Assembly: GCA_005765155.1 (NCBI GenBank)
Contig: VCCP01000002.1
Location: 4,216,001-4,280,000 of the forward strand
Direction of reading: 5' to 3'
DNA from: Zelopaecilomyces penicillatus
Lineage: Eukaryota > Ascomycota > Sordariomycetes > Hypocreales > Pseudodiploosporaceae
DNA length: 64,000 bases
Shown: piece by piece, positions 23,852 to 37,001 of the stretch
Numbering within the stretch: the first letter of the stretch is position 1
Layout of the letters: the number at the start of each line of letters is the position of its first letter
The notes under the pieces: generated by a model
Told to the model about the DNA's origin: nothing
Seen by the model: only the letters and a program-made list of their open reading frames with translations
Databases searched by the model: none
Program-made: the position numbers and the translations under genes

Positions 23852-26800
23852 TCAATATGTCCGGGTTCGCTTCCCCGAATCAGTAGTGCGCGACCCAACT
23901 GCGAGCCCTGCCGTTCTCTTCCGAGAACTCTCAGCAACAGACGGCTTTGCTGGCTGCACATCATACAGGTCTTCAGCGTCTATCACAGGTGCATATGATG
24001 GCGTGGCCATGTCAGATATGAAAGGCGTGTTGACATAAAATGCTGCCAAGTGCGATGGACCAATGCCATCCTGAGCCGGCGAGGCAGTCTCCTCAGCCCC
24101 TTGCAGACGTTGGCCGTCTCGCGGTGTATTGAGTTCCGAGACGCCCTCATTAGACGTTAGATCCTGGTCACCATCTCCCCCTCTCCACATGATCATGCTC
24201 TGCAGTGACATGCGAGAACTCCGCCGGCTGTCAAGATAGACACGGAGGTCATAACAGATGCGACATGTTGGATAGGTGGGATAGCGAGCTGCAGAATCCT
24301 GGGGCTCGTGAGGAAGTCGCGGACGAAACTGCTGCCCACACTTCTCTTGTATATCATCAAAGATATCCGCAATGGGTGTGAAGAAGGTCTGGCGAGGGCC
24401 GGGGCCCCAGTACCTATTCCGTCCCCAAAGTTGACCAACAAGCTCTCCACTCTCAGCGTCAACAATTGCAGCACCACTGTCACCTTCAACGCCGATGCCT
24501 CCACGAATCCACGCCTCCTCATCATTGCCCTGAAGTTCTTCAACAAACCACTCCCTGGTAGCCTTTTGTGTGCCATTGTCATCGCCACTGACGTAGGCTG
24601 GGATTTCGCACACCTGTGCGCTCTGGTATCCAGATGTGCGACCGCTGGAGACTACAATAGAGCTGGGTACAACGCCAGTGCTAACTGACTTGATAATTGG
24701 CACTTCGATAGGATGGAGTCTGGCCTCAGAGGGGGGGAAATGTCGGAGTATGTTGGCTTGTACTGGATGACGAGTGGTTATCAATGCCCAATCGGTGACG
24801 ATGAGAGGAGGCTCCTTTGCACAGTCCTCCCAGTATTGGTCATGGGATATGCGTGTTGTCTTCAGGTTCAAGCCTGACGCAACCTCGAGCCTACCGAGCT
24901 TGAAATCATCCTCTTGGACTGTGGACATGGCATCATGGCCCTCCTCTAGGCAGTGAGTGCGATCTTGATGAGAGGGATGCTCCACTTCAACGGACTCACT
25001 GCACTGGTAAGCCTCGACAAAGGGGTGAAAGTTTCCCAGCCAATAGCTGCCACCTCCAATACTCAGGCAAGGACCCAAAGTGGCGGTACTATCCTCATAA
25101 ACTCCATTGCCTCGAATCCCAATACTATCTCCCATGACGGGGTCGCTATGGTAGTAGGGATTGCGTGGTGCACAAATGTCATCGGGTTGGCCTCTGCTCA
25201 AGCCCCGTGCCCAAGTGATGCGTTCGACTTGGCCTATGGAGAAGACGAAGGAAACTGCACGGCGGTGGTTATCAGTCAAGAGATCCATAACGTGACCTGC
25301 GATTATGATTTTTCGTGCCCGGGATATCTTTGTTCGCGTCATGATGCATATACGACGCGATTGTGGTGTGCGGCCTCTTGTCACGCTGATAACGTGGTGA
25401 GGGCCGGACCATTTTGGCATAAATTCTGCGAGAAATGGAAGTACGGCATGTTCAAACACCAGGGGGAAGCTGGCCACTTCAAAAGCCCTCGAAGCACGAC
25501 TGCGGACCAAGTCGGTCGGGCTTTCTGCCGACTTTGGTGTGCCTTATGAGGGTGGGAATGTCAGCATGTTGAACCGATCGATGTGCGAAGGAAAGGGAGT
25601 GGAAACTAAACATACTGCCGCAAGCTTTCCTAGCTTTTTTCTCAACAACATTCCATAGCTGTTGCCGGCATTTTCTTTTCGCAGCATTAACCAGCAGACT
25701 GTCCTTATCTTTGGAAGTTTCATTATCGCCAGTATGTGATGTTTCTTTGGTTATGGTTACTGTAGCATGACCACCCAACTCTGGCTGTGGGAGGGGCGAA
25801 TGGGGCTGCTTAAGCTTCCAGTCCTTGACGCTGCTGTCGTCAAAGCCAACTTCGCGATGAGCAACCACTAGGTGATGCTTAACCATCCTGCTGCCTTGGA
25901 ATGCTGTCTCGGTACAGCCTGGCACCGGGCACACGAGCAGATGCTCGGCCTTGACGTGCCAGACGAGCCTGTCGTGGGCTGAGAAGCTCGGGTGATGGCA
26001 ACCGGCCCAATTGCATGTATGCGTATGCTCCGCCTTCATATGAGCCTCAAGATCGGCGTGGGAGTGGAACGAACGCTGGCACTGTTTCCCAAGACATAGA
26101 AAGGGAATGGTACGGTTGACAACTAGAGTACAATCAGCTCCCCGAGCATCCTTTGTCTCTTCATGGTTTCTGATGTCGTCTAGTCGAGCACCAGCAGGAC
26201 TGACGTCTGGAATGATCAAGGGGCTGGGACACCTTGAGCCTTTGCCAAAAGGAGGCCTTGGATCGCTCCATGTAAGCTCCGTCTGAACGGGCGAAAGGGT
26301 TGAGCCTGCAGATGAAGACGTCTGCGTGGCGAAGCTGCGAATGCTCGAGGATCGCGTCGGTGCCTTCTTCACCATTTCGTCGCCAAGAAAATGGTATGAT
26401 AAAGGCCCTTCGTTTTTTATATGCTCTGCTTCGAGTGCAGCTCCTGCGTATTCATAATGGTCGAAGCTGTTATCGTTCAGGCCATGCTCATCATCGTCCT
26501 CCAGAACTTGAGGGTCGAGGTAGCCTGGTGTAAAGCCACTCGACGTCTCAAATGGACGACTGATTCTCAAATCATTCTTATCGGGGTTGTGAATGGCCCG
26601 CGACCATACAGGTTTCAACTGCTCTTCTGGCCGTGGCGAGATATGAAGAGGGGGCACATCGCACAATGGGCTTTGCCGCTGAGCACATCCATGACAATCT
26701 GCTCTGCAACACGTGTAGCCCGGTGGGTGATGCTGGTGATGCTGGTGATACTGATGTTGATGCTGGTGCTGATGTAGGGGATGATGGAGATGATGGAGAT

Positions 26801-27020
26801 GAAGCTGATGGTGCTGCTGATGATGAGGGCCCAGTTGGCCTGGAGGCGGCGCCTGTGTCAGTGGTAGTGGCACTATGGAGAGTCTCACTGGTGACGATGC
26901 AGTTGCTTCAAGCGAGCTGGAGCCCCAAGCTGCGTGAGACTCGGGTGGCTGCAGCAGGTTGTCGCCTGTGCTGAGGCCGGCGCCAGTGGCAACGGCTGCG
27001 CTACGGCAGTGGCCGCTCAT
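23852..27020 (-). CDS. C2H2 zinc-finger protein fused to a trypsin-like serine protease domain
   Basis: Two exons, 27020-25616 and 25542-23852, with a 73 bp intron (gtatgt...taag) whose removal keeps frame; 1031 aa. The N-terminus is low complexity with a His-rich stretch at about 66-98. Three C2H2 fingers follow at about 309-332, 336-360 and 364-388. After KKARKACG the second half looks like a chymotrypsin-fold protease: strand then IIIAGHV with His552, VTDWALI with Asp719 and GVEGDSGAAIV with Ser824, in the correct H-D-S order. The C-terminal ~150 residues are disordered and basic. I do not recognise a named family. Zinc fingers suggest a nuclear DNA-binding role; whether the protease is active is unknown. 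The alternative, two separate genes, is less likely because the downstream ORF has no ATG at its head and the junction is a clean canonical intron. Confidence 0.75.
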
Positions 27021-27759
27021 GGTGAACCACTAGAGGGGCCGCTGGGACGGCACTCCAAACCTTTCTATGGGTAACAGCAACAGCGTGCACCGTCCAGTGG
27101 GCGGAGCGACGAAGAAGGTGGATGGATCATGGATGTTGATGCCAAAGCTAAGTTGGTTTGATCGCAAACAACAAATGGACAAGAGTGGCCTGGCAGACAA
27201 TGCAGGACAAAGTAGGACACAGCCAGCGAGAGCCCAATCGCATCTCGCAACGCCGCGAGGCGGAATCCTGTCGCTTGCTCGACTGACTGCGTCGGACACT
27301 GAAATACATGTAGCCCTGCAAGCCTTGTTATGGAGGGGAAGGGGGGGTGAGGTGACCTGGTCTGGCCGCCTTGCAAGGCGTTTCTCTGGTGTGCGAACCA
27401 CCCTTCTCTCTATCAGCCATTTGTTGCCCTACCTGTGGCCCCCAAACCAAATGGCACCACTTACAGTTAGGTATTGTGTGCGCCAGGACTCGTATATGAG
27501 ATGCATTGAGCTATTTATACATGTATGGTGATATAAAAGTAAGCGGGCTGGGCCGCTATCTGGTCGTCAAGATCCAGCAAACGCCCAGTTTCCATCAACA
27601 CGTACACATATCTGTATACAAAGTAATACTAACTAAATAGGTAGGTAGGTAATAGTCATCATGCCCAAATCATTCCAACGCCTGGCGTAAATAAGTATTA
27701 TCTATAGGTGAGATGGGTAGTAGAAGCGAAAGAAATGAAAAGCATTGCTCTCGCCTGTA
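27021..27759. other. Intergenic: zinc-finger gene promoter and POL2 3' flank
   Basis: About 740 bp between two minus-strand genes. GTAGGTAGGTAG repeats lie near 27641-27651. No gene recognised. Confidence 0.5.
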
Positions 27760-30700
27760 TCACAGGTTTTCATACAGCCCATTCACAACGTCGCTAAGCA
27801 TCCTCAATCCGTAGAACTTGGCCACTCGTCTCATGACACTGAGCTTTCGCACAACCTCCTCCCGTGAGACGACCTCCTTCCACGCTCCACTGCATGTGCA
27901 ATGCTCCATGAACTCGTTTAGTCTCAGGGCGCTGCACCGCTCACACTTAAGATCCTGCGTCGCCCACTCCGTCGTGAAGCCCTCCACCATGGCGAGCAGC
28001 CGCTCTTCAATAGCCACCCGGTCAAACTCGGTGTTGCAGAAGCTACACGCCCAGCCCTGCCCGCCGTTCTCGCCGCTAAAGAGGTCTTCGTCACGGCAGA
28101 GATCTAGGTCGCGCGTCATGGTGCAGCTGTCGCACGAGAACTGCATGAGCTTCAAGCTTTCCGAAGGGTTTGAAAACGTGCCGTCCTTGGAGAACTCGCG
28201 GATTTCAAATAGAGCAAGGAGCTCCTTGCGCATCAGTCGTGCCTCGAGTGTAATGTTCTTATCTAGCGAGAGCACTTGCATTATTGATTTGACGAGCTCC
28301 AGAATCGGGTCACTGAGCTTGAGATGCGAGCCGGGTAGGGCGGGAAACGTGTAGTCTTCCGCCAATTCGGGGTGGAGGAGCTCACGCTTTCGTTGGTTGA
28401 TGAGACCTATCACGGCTTTACGTAGTGGCTTCTCAAACGCCTTTCCAAGGATGATTTGGGTACCATCCTCATTATCCGTCCCGCGCGGGGGCAGCTGGGT
28501 GAGGCGTGGCGTGGAATCAGCATCATTCAAACCGGGTCGTTTGAGTGAGTGCATCAACTGGATGAACTCAATAACCCAATCCTGGAAAGCAGATTGCAGT
28601 CGAACAGGCAGAAATGTCGCCATCTGCCAATGCATAATGGTTTCGAGGTTCTGCTCCTCAGCCTCAATGACCTCCTGGCACGCTCGTCCACCGTAGTTGA
28701 ACTCATCATACCACACCATGTAGTCCCAGTACTCCTTGATTTCTAGATCAATAAAGTGGAAAAGCGGCTTGCTCTTGATAGACTTGATGATGTATTGGCT
28801 GTACGCAAACGCATTGCCCACCTCCGCTTTGGTCGTCTGTAGGATGAGGCGGTTGGCATTGGCAAAGACAACCTGCGAGCCAACGCGTCGGAAGTCTGCC
28901 ATTAGCTGTTGAAACGCCTTGCGAGACATCATTTGAACGTAGTAGTGTAGCGCCCGATCGTACATAAAGGAGTCCGGATTCTCGACCCAGCGGACGAGAT
29001 GCTGCACCAGCACATCTGCCATGGTGCTGCCTCGACATGCTTCTGCCCACCATGCTTTAACCATCTCGCGGAGGACAAGTACTCCAGCGTTGGCAAAGCC
29101 ATTGTCGGAGGCCAGGACTTCAGTTCCATCTGCTGTGGGATTAAAGGATATTGAGTCCGCACCCTCAAGATCGTTGATCAACGAGGATGTCAAAATGGTA
29201 TTGATTGCCAGATTGCGCACATCCAGGTCGATGCATACAGACGAGAATGTTCCCGGATTATTCACACTTGGCATCTTAACCGAGTCTAAATTTCCAATAA
29301 TATCATCCTTTTCATATCCGGCGTGGTCCGGCCTGGGACCTGGTGACCACCAAAGTATAACTCCGTTGGCTTGCAGGCGTCGGGCGTAGGCTACATCAAT
29401 CAAGAAGCGAGGATCGTCACGTTCAAGATTGCAAAGAGGAACATCTCCGTATCGCGCCAGAGCCGTCAGGTGCAGAATCCACGAACCAAGACCCAAGTAA
29501 TGCCCGACTAGGCGCCGCGCTATGACCGATTGCCAGCCCAGCGGTGGTAACGAGCTATCTGAAGCATCGTATTTCAGTGGAATAACTGGAAACTCGCCAA
29601 GGATAGGGATATCATGAACAAGGAGGTTGCGTTGTGATGACTGTATCACCATCATCTGTGGCCGGGTCTCGTCTTTGCGCATTTTCCGGACAACATCGCC
29701 AATCTCTAGATGGGCCTTGCGCCGTGTCATGACTTGAGTAACCTTGAAGTTTACTTTTTCTTTGTACTGGAAACAGTCTTGCCAATTTGTCCCCGCTGCT
29801 TCTTCGGCTCGTTTTGCCAACATTTCCGAGTACATCCTCGTAATATTAGGGAGATCTTGGCCGGAGTCCCTGCCTTTCTGCAGGATGACCACCTGGGCCT
29901 GGTCACTTGTAGAAGAGAAGATGCCAAAAATCTGACGGTCGCCTGCCGTGATGTGAGAAATGTAGATATAGGCGAGGGGCGTAGACTCCAGATATGTCTT
30001 AGGATTCAGGGGTCGCTTGAGACCTGTCAAGTCAAACCCCTGCTCCAAGCCCTTTCCAAGAACAGCGTGTTGCTGCTCATCAATTGTACACATGTTGCCT
30101 AGTCGGAGCACAGCTCTAATGTTCAAAGGTACCTGCTTCTCATATACGCCTTCCACACTGGGATGATTAAATAAAACCGAGAACTTTTCTGCCTCGTTGA
30201 AGTAGATATCTTCAGGCACCGTGAGCTTGAAAAGATGACTTGAAGGATGCCCGTTGGGAAGAGTGTAGTTGACTTGCTCCACCTCACAACCTTCAACCTC
30301 AACATCAGGAAGATCCTCGCTCTTTAGATTGAGAAAGACCTGTCGGGGCACATTGATCTTCATAGTATGTATCTTGGCATCTATTAACACAAACGCCATC
30401 ACAACACCTGGGCTATCGGTTGCTTTGAGATGCAGCAACTGCCAAGTATTCATAAAAGTCATATGAGCCTGTTTCATCAAAGTTTGTTGAATGTTGTTCC
30501 CTGCTGGCCCCCTCCTATCACCAAACAGCTGTCGTCTACGAGCACGTGCCTGTTTCTGTAACTTCCATTTCTTCTTCTGGTAGTTGAGAAACGCAGGGTA
30601 ATTGTCTGATGGGCTAGGCATAATTTTTGGTAAAGCAGCCATGGGATCGGCATTCTCAACTGGTTCTGGTGACTTGCGTTTCTGTGATGTTTGTGCTGGC

Positions 30701-33700
30701 TGGGACGATGCCACTGCGGCACTGAGCTGTTTTGGCTTCAATAACTGGTTTCCGAAATCTTCGAGGTCATCTACACGAGTACCATTGATGTTTGTAATGT
30801 CGCCAAGAGGCTCTTTGCTGAAAAGATCAGTGAGCTTCTTTTGTTTCATCTTGTCTTCTTTGATGTTGATTCGTCTTTGCAGCCAGTCAGGATGAGCAAC
30901 ACGTGGCACTGGGTTGCGGACCTTCTGCAGCGCAGCAGGGATGGTAATGAGTTTCTGAATCACAGAGCCCAATCTTTCTATGTAGTAATTCCAATCTAGA
31001 AGCGCCCGAGGATCCGTGTCGGCAGGCTCTTCCTTAAGCCACTTTTTGAGATACGCTCTTTTCACTGACTCTTCGGCTGAGAAAATGGCAACGGGTATAG
31101 CTCGTTCTGTCACAGGGGCGTTACGTGGTTTGGCGCAGATAATGAACTTGCAGTTCAATCCTTTGTCTTTGACCATTTGCTCACCTAAGAAATCTGCTAA
31201 ACGACGCGCTGTTGTGATACTGGTTGACTTTTGGCTGCCGTACTCCTCTAGTGTTTTTGACATGCTTCGATTCTCCGAAATGAGTTCCATTAATTCTTGA
31301 TCGGCAAGTGTGGACCCCTTGCTGTGCAAAACATCTAACCACTGATTTGCAACTTTGGCGACTGCCGTGTAACACTCAGTAAGGTCTTCCCCCTCGAGGA
31401 AGAATTTGAAGATTTGCTGCTGGAAAATTTTAATGAGCTTAAGCTCACCACGGCGTTTTACTTCAAAGCCCTTCAGCTCAGCCAGACTGCCATCATCATT
31501 GAACACGGCGTATCTTTTTTTCAGGTTCTTGTCCTCTTCCTTGGAAGTGGGTAGAATCATGGCTCTGTAAGGTCCGTCGACTTCAAAAAAGATGGAGTTA
31601 TCGCTGTGGGTGGCATATTTGAAAGTCTTTTGGTCCACAAGTGTCTGGTACTGATGGTTTGTGAACTTGTCATGAACCAAATGGTTAAGCATAACACAAG
31701 GATATGAGATATTCAGCTTTTTCCCGTTTTTCATCTTGAACGCATAGTTTTCCGGAAACGTTGCTGGCAGCATGCACCAAATTCCGTCAGTGTCTAGTTC
31801 CAAGGGCCGTCCAAGGCGCTCGACAAGCTGTCGAGCTAACTGAATGATGGTAGCTCCTGTCAAGCAGGTCACACCAGCCATCTCCATAGAATACCATCTC
31901 GATCCTTTTCTCATGACATATCCATAGAAGGAGTTGAGAATGACCTTGTGTGCAAGCTGCAGGGAGTCATATAAAACGATCATCTTTTTGGCAGAGTCCA
32001 CCTCGTTCGGAGCGGCGCCAGAGGCCTTCAATGCATCCGTCTTTCCCTTCCAAACCTTGGCTTTACCTTTGTAGTCATATCGCCGATCACGGAAATCCTT
32101 GACCGTGTCGATGTAAAAAGGGTTTTCTCGCTGGCAGATGATCGCTTCGCGGACAATAGTTGTTGAGTCGTGGATTTTGTGGTACACCTTCTGTGAGTAC
32201 AGTTGAAGACGTTTTCGAACGAGAGTGGCCCGTTCATCAGCACTAAGCTCCTGAAAGCTTCGCAGTGGTGTGTTTGGTCCTTTACCAGGGAACTTCTCAT
32301 TCTCAAGAGTATTTCGAATCATGTTGTACTCATCCCTTTTTGCAGGCAGATATTCTCCTCTCCAAGCCCATGGCATCCGTCTGTCACAGGTTTTGCCAGG
32401 TCGGTTGAAGTCGCAGGCAGCGCAGTCTTCCTCAGATATCATGGAGTCAGGTTGTAATCGGTTCGTTGTCATGATGTTTGGATACATAGAGGCAACATCC
32501 AAATGGTATATAAGCGGTCTCTCACTCCGATTCGGTTGCTCTTTCAGCTTTGCGAGCTGGATCGCAATCTGTTCTTTGACTTCGTCATAGTTCTCTATGT
32601 CATCCAAATTTTTCTTTTCTTCGACAGTGATAACAAATTTCAAGGCGGAATCAAGATCTCTCAATAATTCATCAACGGCTCCGGTGTCCACTGAGAAATT
32701 GACGGGGATATCGGCACGGAACACACCAGCTTCAATACTTTCGACATGGCCACCAACATAGGTTTCCGAGTCAAGCAGATGGCCATCCCAAAAAGCTTCC
32801 TTGGGGGTAACATGCTTGTTTGGTAAAACGATTTCTTTCACATATGCCTCTACCATGAGAAGCATCTCACAAAGGGTTCCCGTTCCTTTTCTCAGCACAT
32901 CGTCGCCTCCAAGGGGCAAAATTGTGCATAGTGAGAAGATGAAGGGGTGGACATACTTCATATAGAGGTAATATGTCGCAACAGCATCGGAAACCGAGTA
33001 CTCTGCCAGCGTCTGCGGACGCTCAGCCGCGTAAGGTGTCATTAGCTCTGGATCGAGTTCGTCGGGATCGTACCCAAGTTTAGCAACAGTAACAGCTTTC
33101 AGGCCTCGAGACCCCTGTGGCAGGTAAGAATCTCGATTGACCCAATGAAAACAATCCATATGAACACTGTAGTTACACTTGAACTGATCTTCACTGTCTC
33201 TCTTCCAGCCGATTTCTTGGTACATGTCGATGCCATTAATGCTAGCCCTGGTTTCGACGAAGGGCCAATCGAAAAAGTCACCGTTGTAGGTGGCAATAAC
33301 TGTTGGACGAGCCTCTTTGATGTGGAGGAAAAATCGCTCGATTAGAGTCTTTTCGTCTGGCTCATTGAAAATCATAAAGGGGCCGGGGTATTCTGGCTTT
33401 GGTGTATAATCAAAATCACCAATATCTTCCGAAATGATCTCGCGATTGGTAATAAGAAATCCCTGACCATCAATCATGTAAGATATCATCATAATCTGAT
33501 CCATAGCGGCATCAGGGAACTTGAGCGGTTGTTTCGACGTCTCAATATCGTAGGCCATCACAACTGGCTCTGCGGGCAGTGACCTGCCCTCATTTTGGGA
33601 TATTTTGGTAACGCCATGTTTGGCTTCAACAAAATACCATTTTCCAACTCGTATTTCTAGAGAGGTCAAACTGTTAGCTTTACTTTTGCTTCCAAGGGGC

Positions 33701-34534
33701 GAGCATGATTGTCACCTACCTAAATCTATCATTACTCTAACATGGTAAGGAACATCGTACTCGCGAATGTCAACAATAAAGTCACTCGCTTCAGAAATTG
33801 AGGTATTTGTGTTTCGTTCATCATCTCGTAAATCGTCAAAGAGATCGAAGTTGCCGTTGGCCCTATTATTCTTGTTAGAAACTGCCGTCCTCAACTATGC
33901 CATTGAGGAGTAATTGAGCTTACGTGGCAACTTCGGCATACGCATCCATAGCATTCATGTTCTTCTTATTCTTTTCGGCAATAGGCATGATTTCCTTCCT
34001 CGCGGCCATTAAATCGCCAACGTTGGCGAACTTGAGCTCCACAAAGGTTCGTCGATATCCCAGGAGATGGTTAGGCATGCTAAGATCATCCTTTTCGATT
34101 CTTCGCACCGTTTTCACAACGCCGCCACCAGGGACTCTTTTAACCCACTCTTCCACCTCAGACTCATGACCCTTTTTCACCGCGATTAAGAAGTATGGCT
34201 CATACTCCACAGTGGCTTTGAAAGTAGATCCGTCGAGTTCGATGAAGTAGCAATCCAGGGCAGCTCGTCCTCCTGGATTCTTTTCATCCTCAATGGAAGT
34301 CGGCTGTACGTTGACTAGCCAACCCTCCTTCTTCTTGCCACTTTCGTAGCGAGCAAACCCCATCTTGTCATCAATGCCCTGTGCCTGACGAGTGCGTTCC
34401 CATTTTTCATCTGCTGAAGTGCCCTCCGCCCTGGAGGACGCAGCAAATGTTCGTGTTGATCGTGGGCCATGATATGCAGATTTACCTCCACGGCGGAAGC
34501 CCTTCTGTGGGCGGCGGAGAGAGGTGTTGGGCAT
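27760..34534 (-). CDS. POL2: DNA polymerase epsilon catalytic subunit
   Basis: Three exons, 34534-33924, 33862-33720 and 33656-27760; 2216 aa, close to yeast Pol2 (2222 aa). This is the leading-strand replicative polymerase with 3'-5' proofreading. Exonuclease motif Exo I is DIETSK with D288/E290, Exo II is TYNGDFFDWPF and Exo III includes YSVSDAVATYYLY. Polymerase motif A is LDVASMYPNIM (about 637-647), motif B KVILNSFYGYV (about 822-832) and motif C ELDTDG with D873/D875. The C-terminal half is the inactive second polymerase module. It ends in two zinc modules (CDSC...CSFC and CERC...CTCSG) that bind accessory subunits and the helicase. The start is the ATG at 34534 (MPNTSLRRP); the upstream in-frame TTG is not used. 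All catalytic residues are present. Confidence 0.97.
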
Positions 34535-35083
34535 CGTGATGAGACCCCTCGAGGGGAAGGTTGTCAAAGCTCGAGTTAGGGGCGAGGAAATGCTCCAACT
34601 TGGATGTTATGTACTGTCGACATGGGATTCTGTACGTTGCAGTACTGCTGCTTGCCGAAATCAAAATTAAGCTCCTAAGTAGGTCGATTGTGTCGTATTC
34701 AAGCACGCAGCTCAGAGTGGGAAACGAGGCACCGAGCCGACAAGCAATGTCTAATTATCCGCCCAGTCAAACTTCGCGAGACACCGATTGAGTGGGCTGT
34801 TACAATCAGGGAAACGCGACCTAGCGCGCTCGCAAGCGCGACGCGGCCACCGTCCCACACCGCCACAGGTTTAATTGATTTCAGCCACAGTGCGGGAGCT
34901 TGCTTGCTTGCTTGCACGTTCTACACATATCAGCCACGGCTTCAACTTTTCTGGCGTCATCTATCAATGCCCTCTCAGCTTGACAGCCCAAGAGCCCTTG
35001 GTCTTGCAATTTCGAGAAGCCCTAAGCTCCGGCTGACGTCGGCGCTTTCTATGCGACTCGCAGTGCCATATAGGTAGCCAGAA
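34535..35083. other. Divergent promoter region POL2/COX20
   Basis: A 549 bp shared promoter between divergent genes. It contains the ACGCG boxes described separately and a short TTGC repeat near 34900-34916. No coding potential recognised. Confidence 0.6.
34814..34845. promoter_or_regulatory. Candidate MBF/MCB-like ACGCG boxes
   Basis: ACGCG occurs at 34814-34818 and 34841-34845 within a CG-rich patch, about 280-310 bp upstream of the POL2 start and 240-270 bp upstream of COX20. Replication genes in fungi are often driven at G1/S by MBF through ACGCG boxes. Function here is inferred. Confidence 0.35.
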
Positions 35084-35685
35084 ATGGCACCGAACAGTGA
35101 CAACAGCGACAATGGGCAACCTGGCCCAAACCAAAAGACCCTCCACGTCTGGTCAAAACCGATTGAGCAAAATGATCAAGTTCCAGGTTCACCCGATGTC
35201 GGTTCGAGGCCCAATGGATCAAAAACAGACACGAAATCCCCAATCTCGCAGGCAATTTCAATGATCAAGGCAGAAGACTTCACAAATGTGGCGGGTACAC
35301 CTTGTGCGCGACAGGGCTTTATAACGGGCATTGCCTCTGGTGCTGGAATCGGCGGTTTGAAGTTTGTCCTTCGAGGTTAGCCTTTCACCTATTCTACTCC
35401 TAGAAATGGCGTGAAGCATATATATGCTAACATGTAATGTTGGAAGGAAATGCTACAAAAGCCGCCAATTGGGCAGTTGGGACATTCATGCTGGGCAGCA
35501 TACTTTCCTACGAGTACTGTCAATATCAACGGCGTGCCGAGAAGATGCAAATGAAACGACACATTGAAATTGTCTCGGAGACTAGAAAAGACCAAGCCAA
35601 AAAGCTGGCCGAAGCGAAGCTCGAGCACGAACGAATTCAAATAGAAAAGAAAGCGGCAGAGCGACGCTGGTACAAGTTCTGGTAA
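35084..35685 (+). CDS. COX20: Cytochrome c oxidase assembly protein Cox20
   Basis: Two exons, 35084-35375 and 35447-35685 (71 bp intron); 176 aa. Cox20 is an inner mitochondrial membrane chaperone for newly made Cox2 during complex IV assembly. The core has two membrane segments: one around ARQGFITGIASGAGIGGLKF and one around AANWAVGTFMLGSILSYEYC. The second is followed by the conserved QYQRRAEKMQM and a basic coiled-coil tail rich in K/E. The N-terminal ~60 residues are hydrophilic and not obviously conserved. The intron falls between the two membrane segments. Confidence 0.88.
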
Positions 35686-36155
35686 GCTTGGAGATGGAAG
35701 CTGTTACTCATGTACAATTCCATTTCATGTACAAATAGCATGGACTATTGGGGACTTTGTTCCTTGCCAGAACATGGTCATATAAAAACGAAATGCTATC
35801 ACTTGGGGGCAAAAATAATATCTATTGCTCTTATGTTGGATATCAGTCTTGAAAACAAATCAAATAAAAAAAAATCAATTAAGCTGAGATAACTCCCAAC
35901 GCCTGCCTTCAAAGCCCCGAAAGCTAGGCGATCCTGAAAACAAGAACTTGCGAACCGTGTCCCAATAAGTTCATCATTCATTATATCCATAAAAACCATT
36001 GTTGATGGGTCAAAACAAGAATGTCAAACGCCACCGTGAGCTAATCGAGAAGATTGACCTCGAATGAACACTTGTTCCATATCCCCATCCCAAACACCTT
36101 ACAGGACGATATTCCAGTAACCAACCTCAAGACCAGCACGAAAAAAAAGCTGCTA
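35686..36155. other. Convergent 3' flanks
   Basis: About 470 bp between the COX20 stop and the stop of the minus-strand gene, AT-rich with an aaataaaaaaaaatc tract near 35862-35876. No gene seen. Confidence 0.5.
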
Positions 36156-37001
36156 TCAGCCAGTCGTGACAGCGACATTGCGGTGCTCAGCAGCATCTAT
36201 GAACCTTACTCTGCGTGAGGGCAGTGGTTTATCCTCCTTCCCGACTCCGTTGATGGCATCTCCTCGTCGTTTCTGGCTTCGCTTACCCCTAGCATCACTC
36301 TCTTCTCGTCTTCGATAATCTGCCATTTGCTGTCTTCGCTTCATTATTCTCGCGTGCGCCAGAGCCGGAGTGGGTCTGAATCCGATGCCGTTTATGCCAG
36401 TTCCGTCATCATCTTTATCATTTGGATCGTACATGGTGATCTCATCCTCGTGCCAAGTCAGGGCAGCTCTCACAGGATCAAAGATTTGTACAGAAGTGCC
36501 GTTAATATCTTGAGACGAGCTCGTTCCCAAACACGGGGGTGGTGTGCCAGCCCTTGCCTTGGTATTGAGCTCAAGATTTGAAGCAATATCAGGAGACGAG
36601 GATAGAGGCCGTGGCAAAGCCTCAGCAGCAGGGTATGGAACCGTGTTGCCCTTTGCATCAGTAATTCCAACAGGCTCGGGTATTGCTATAGATAGCGACA
36701 CCTCTCCATCCTCCGCATCTTGTCCCAATGCATCGCCCATCAGCTCATCCTGTCTTTGGCGCTTTGGTGTTGTTTCGACAGCTTCAAGGTTCGTATCATC
36801 CGCTGCGACCCCGCCCCCACTTCCGAGAGCAAGACCTTGAAACCTCAGCGCAACCTTGGAGCGCGGGCTATTGCTGCCGTCTTTGGGGAGCTCGGCTGGG
36901 TACAAGTCGAAGGAAAATGCGATGGGAGGCAGAGCTGAAGCTTCACCACGCTTGCGTTTAGGTGTGCTCTTCGGCGTGCTCCTGGGCGAGAAATCAGCCA
37001 T
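36156..37001 (-). CDS. Unrecognised basic, probably nuclear protein
   Basis: A single-exon ORF of 281 aa from the ATG at 37001. The open frame continues upstream only through a TTG at 37046. I do not recognise a named family. The N-terminus has SPRST and TPKSTPKRKRG, a likely phosphorylated nuclear-localisation segment. The middle is acidic and disordered. The most structured-looking part is residues ~195-255: TWHEDEITMYDPNDKDDDG, then GFRPTPALAHARIMKRRQQM and a strongly basic helix. That block looks like a conserved short motif region of fungal proteins of unknown function (inference). The gene converges on COX20 and is divergent from the aldose epimerase. Confidence 0.7.
   Translation of the reverse strand: MADFSPRSTPKSTPKRKRGEASALPPIAFSFDLYPAELPKDGSNSPRSKVALRFQGLALGSGGGVAADDTNLEAVETTPKRQRQDELMGDALGQDAEDGEVSLSIAIPEPVGITDAKGNTVPYPAAEALPRPLSSSPDIASNLELNTKARAGTPPPCLGTSSSQDINGTSVQIFDPVRAALTWHEDEITMYDPNDKDDDGTGINGIGFRPTPALAHARIMKRRQQMADYRRREESDARGKRSQKRRGDAINGVGKEDKPLPSRRVRFIDAAEHRNVAVTTG

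Noticed and set aside
33712..33894. Independent small ORF between POL2 exons
   Set aside because: It contains POL2 exon 2 (33862-33720), which splices in frame to both flanking exons.
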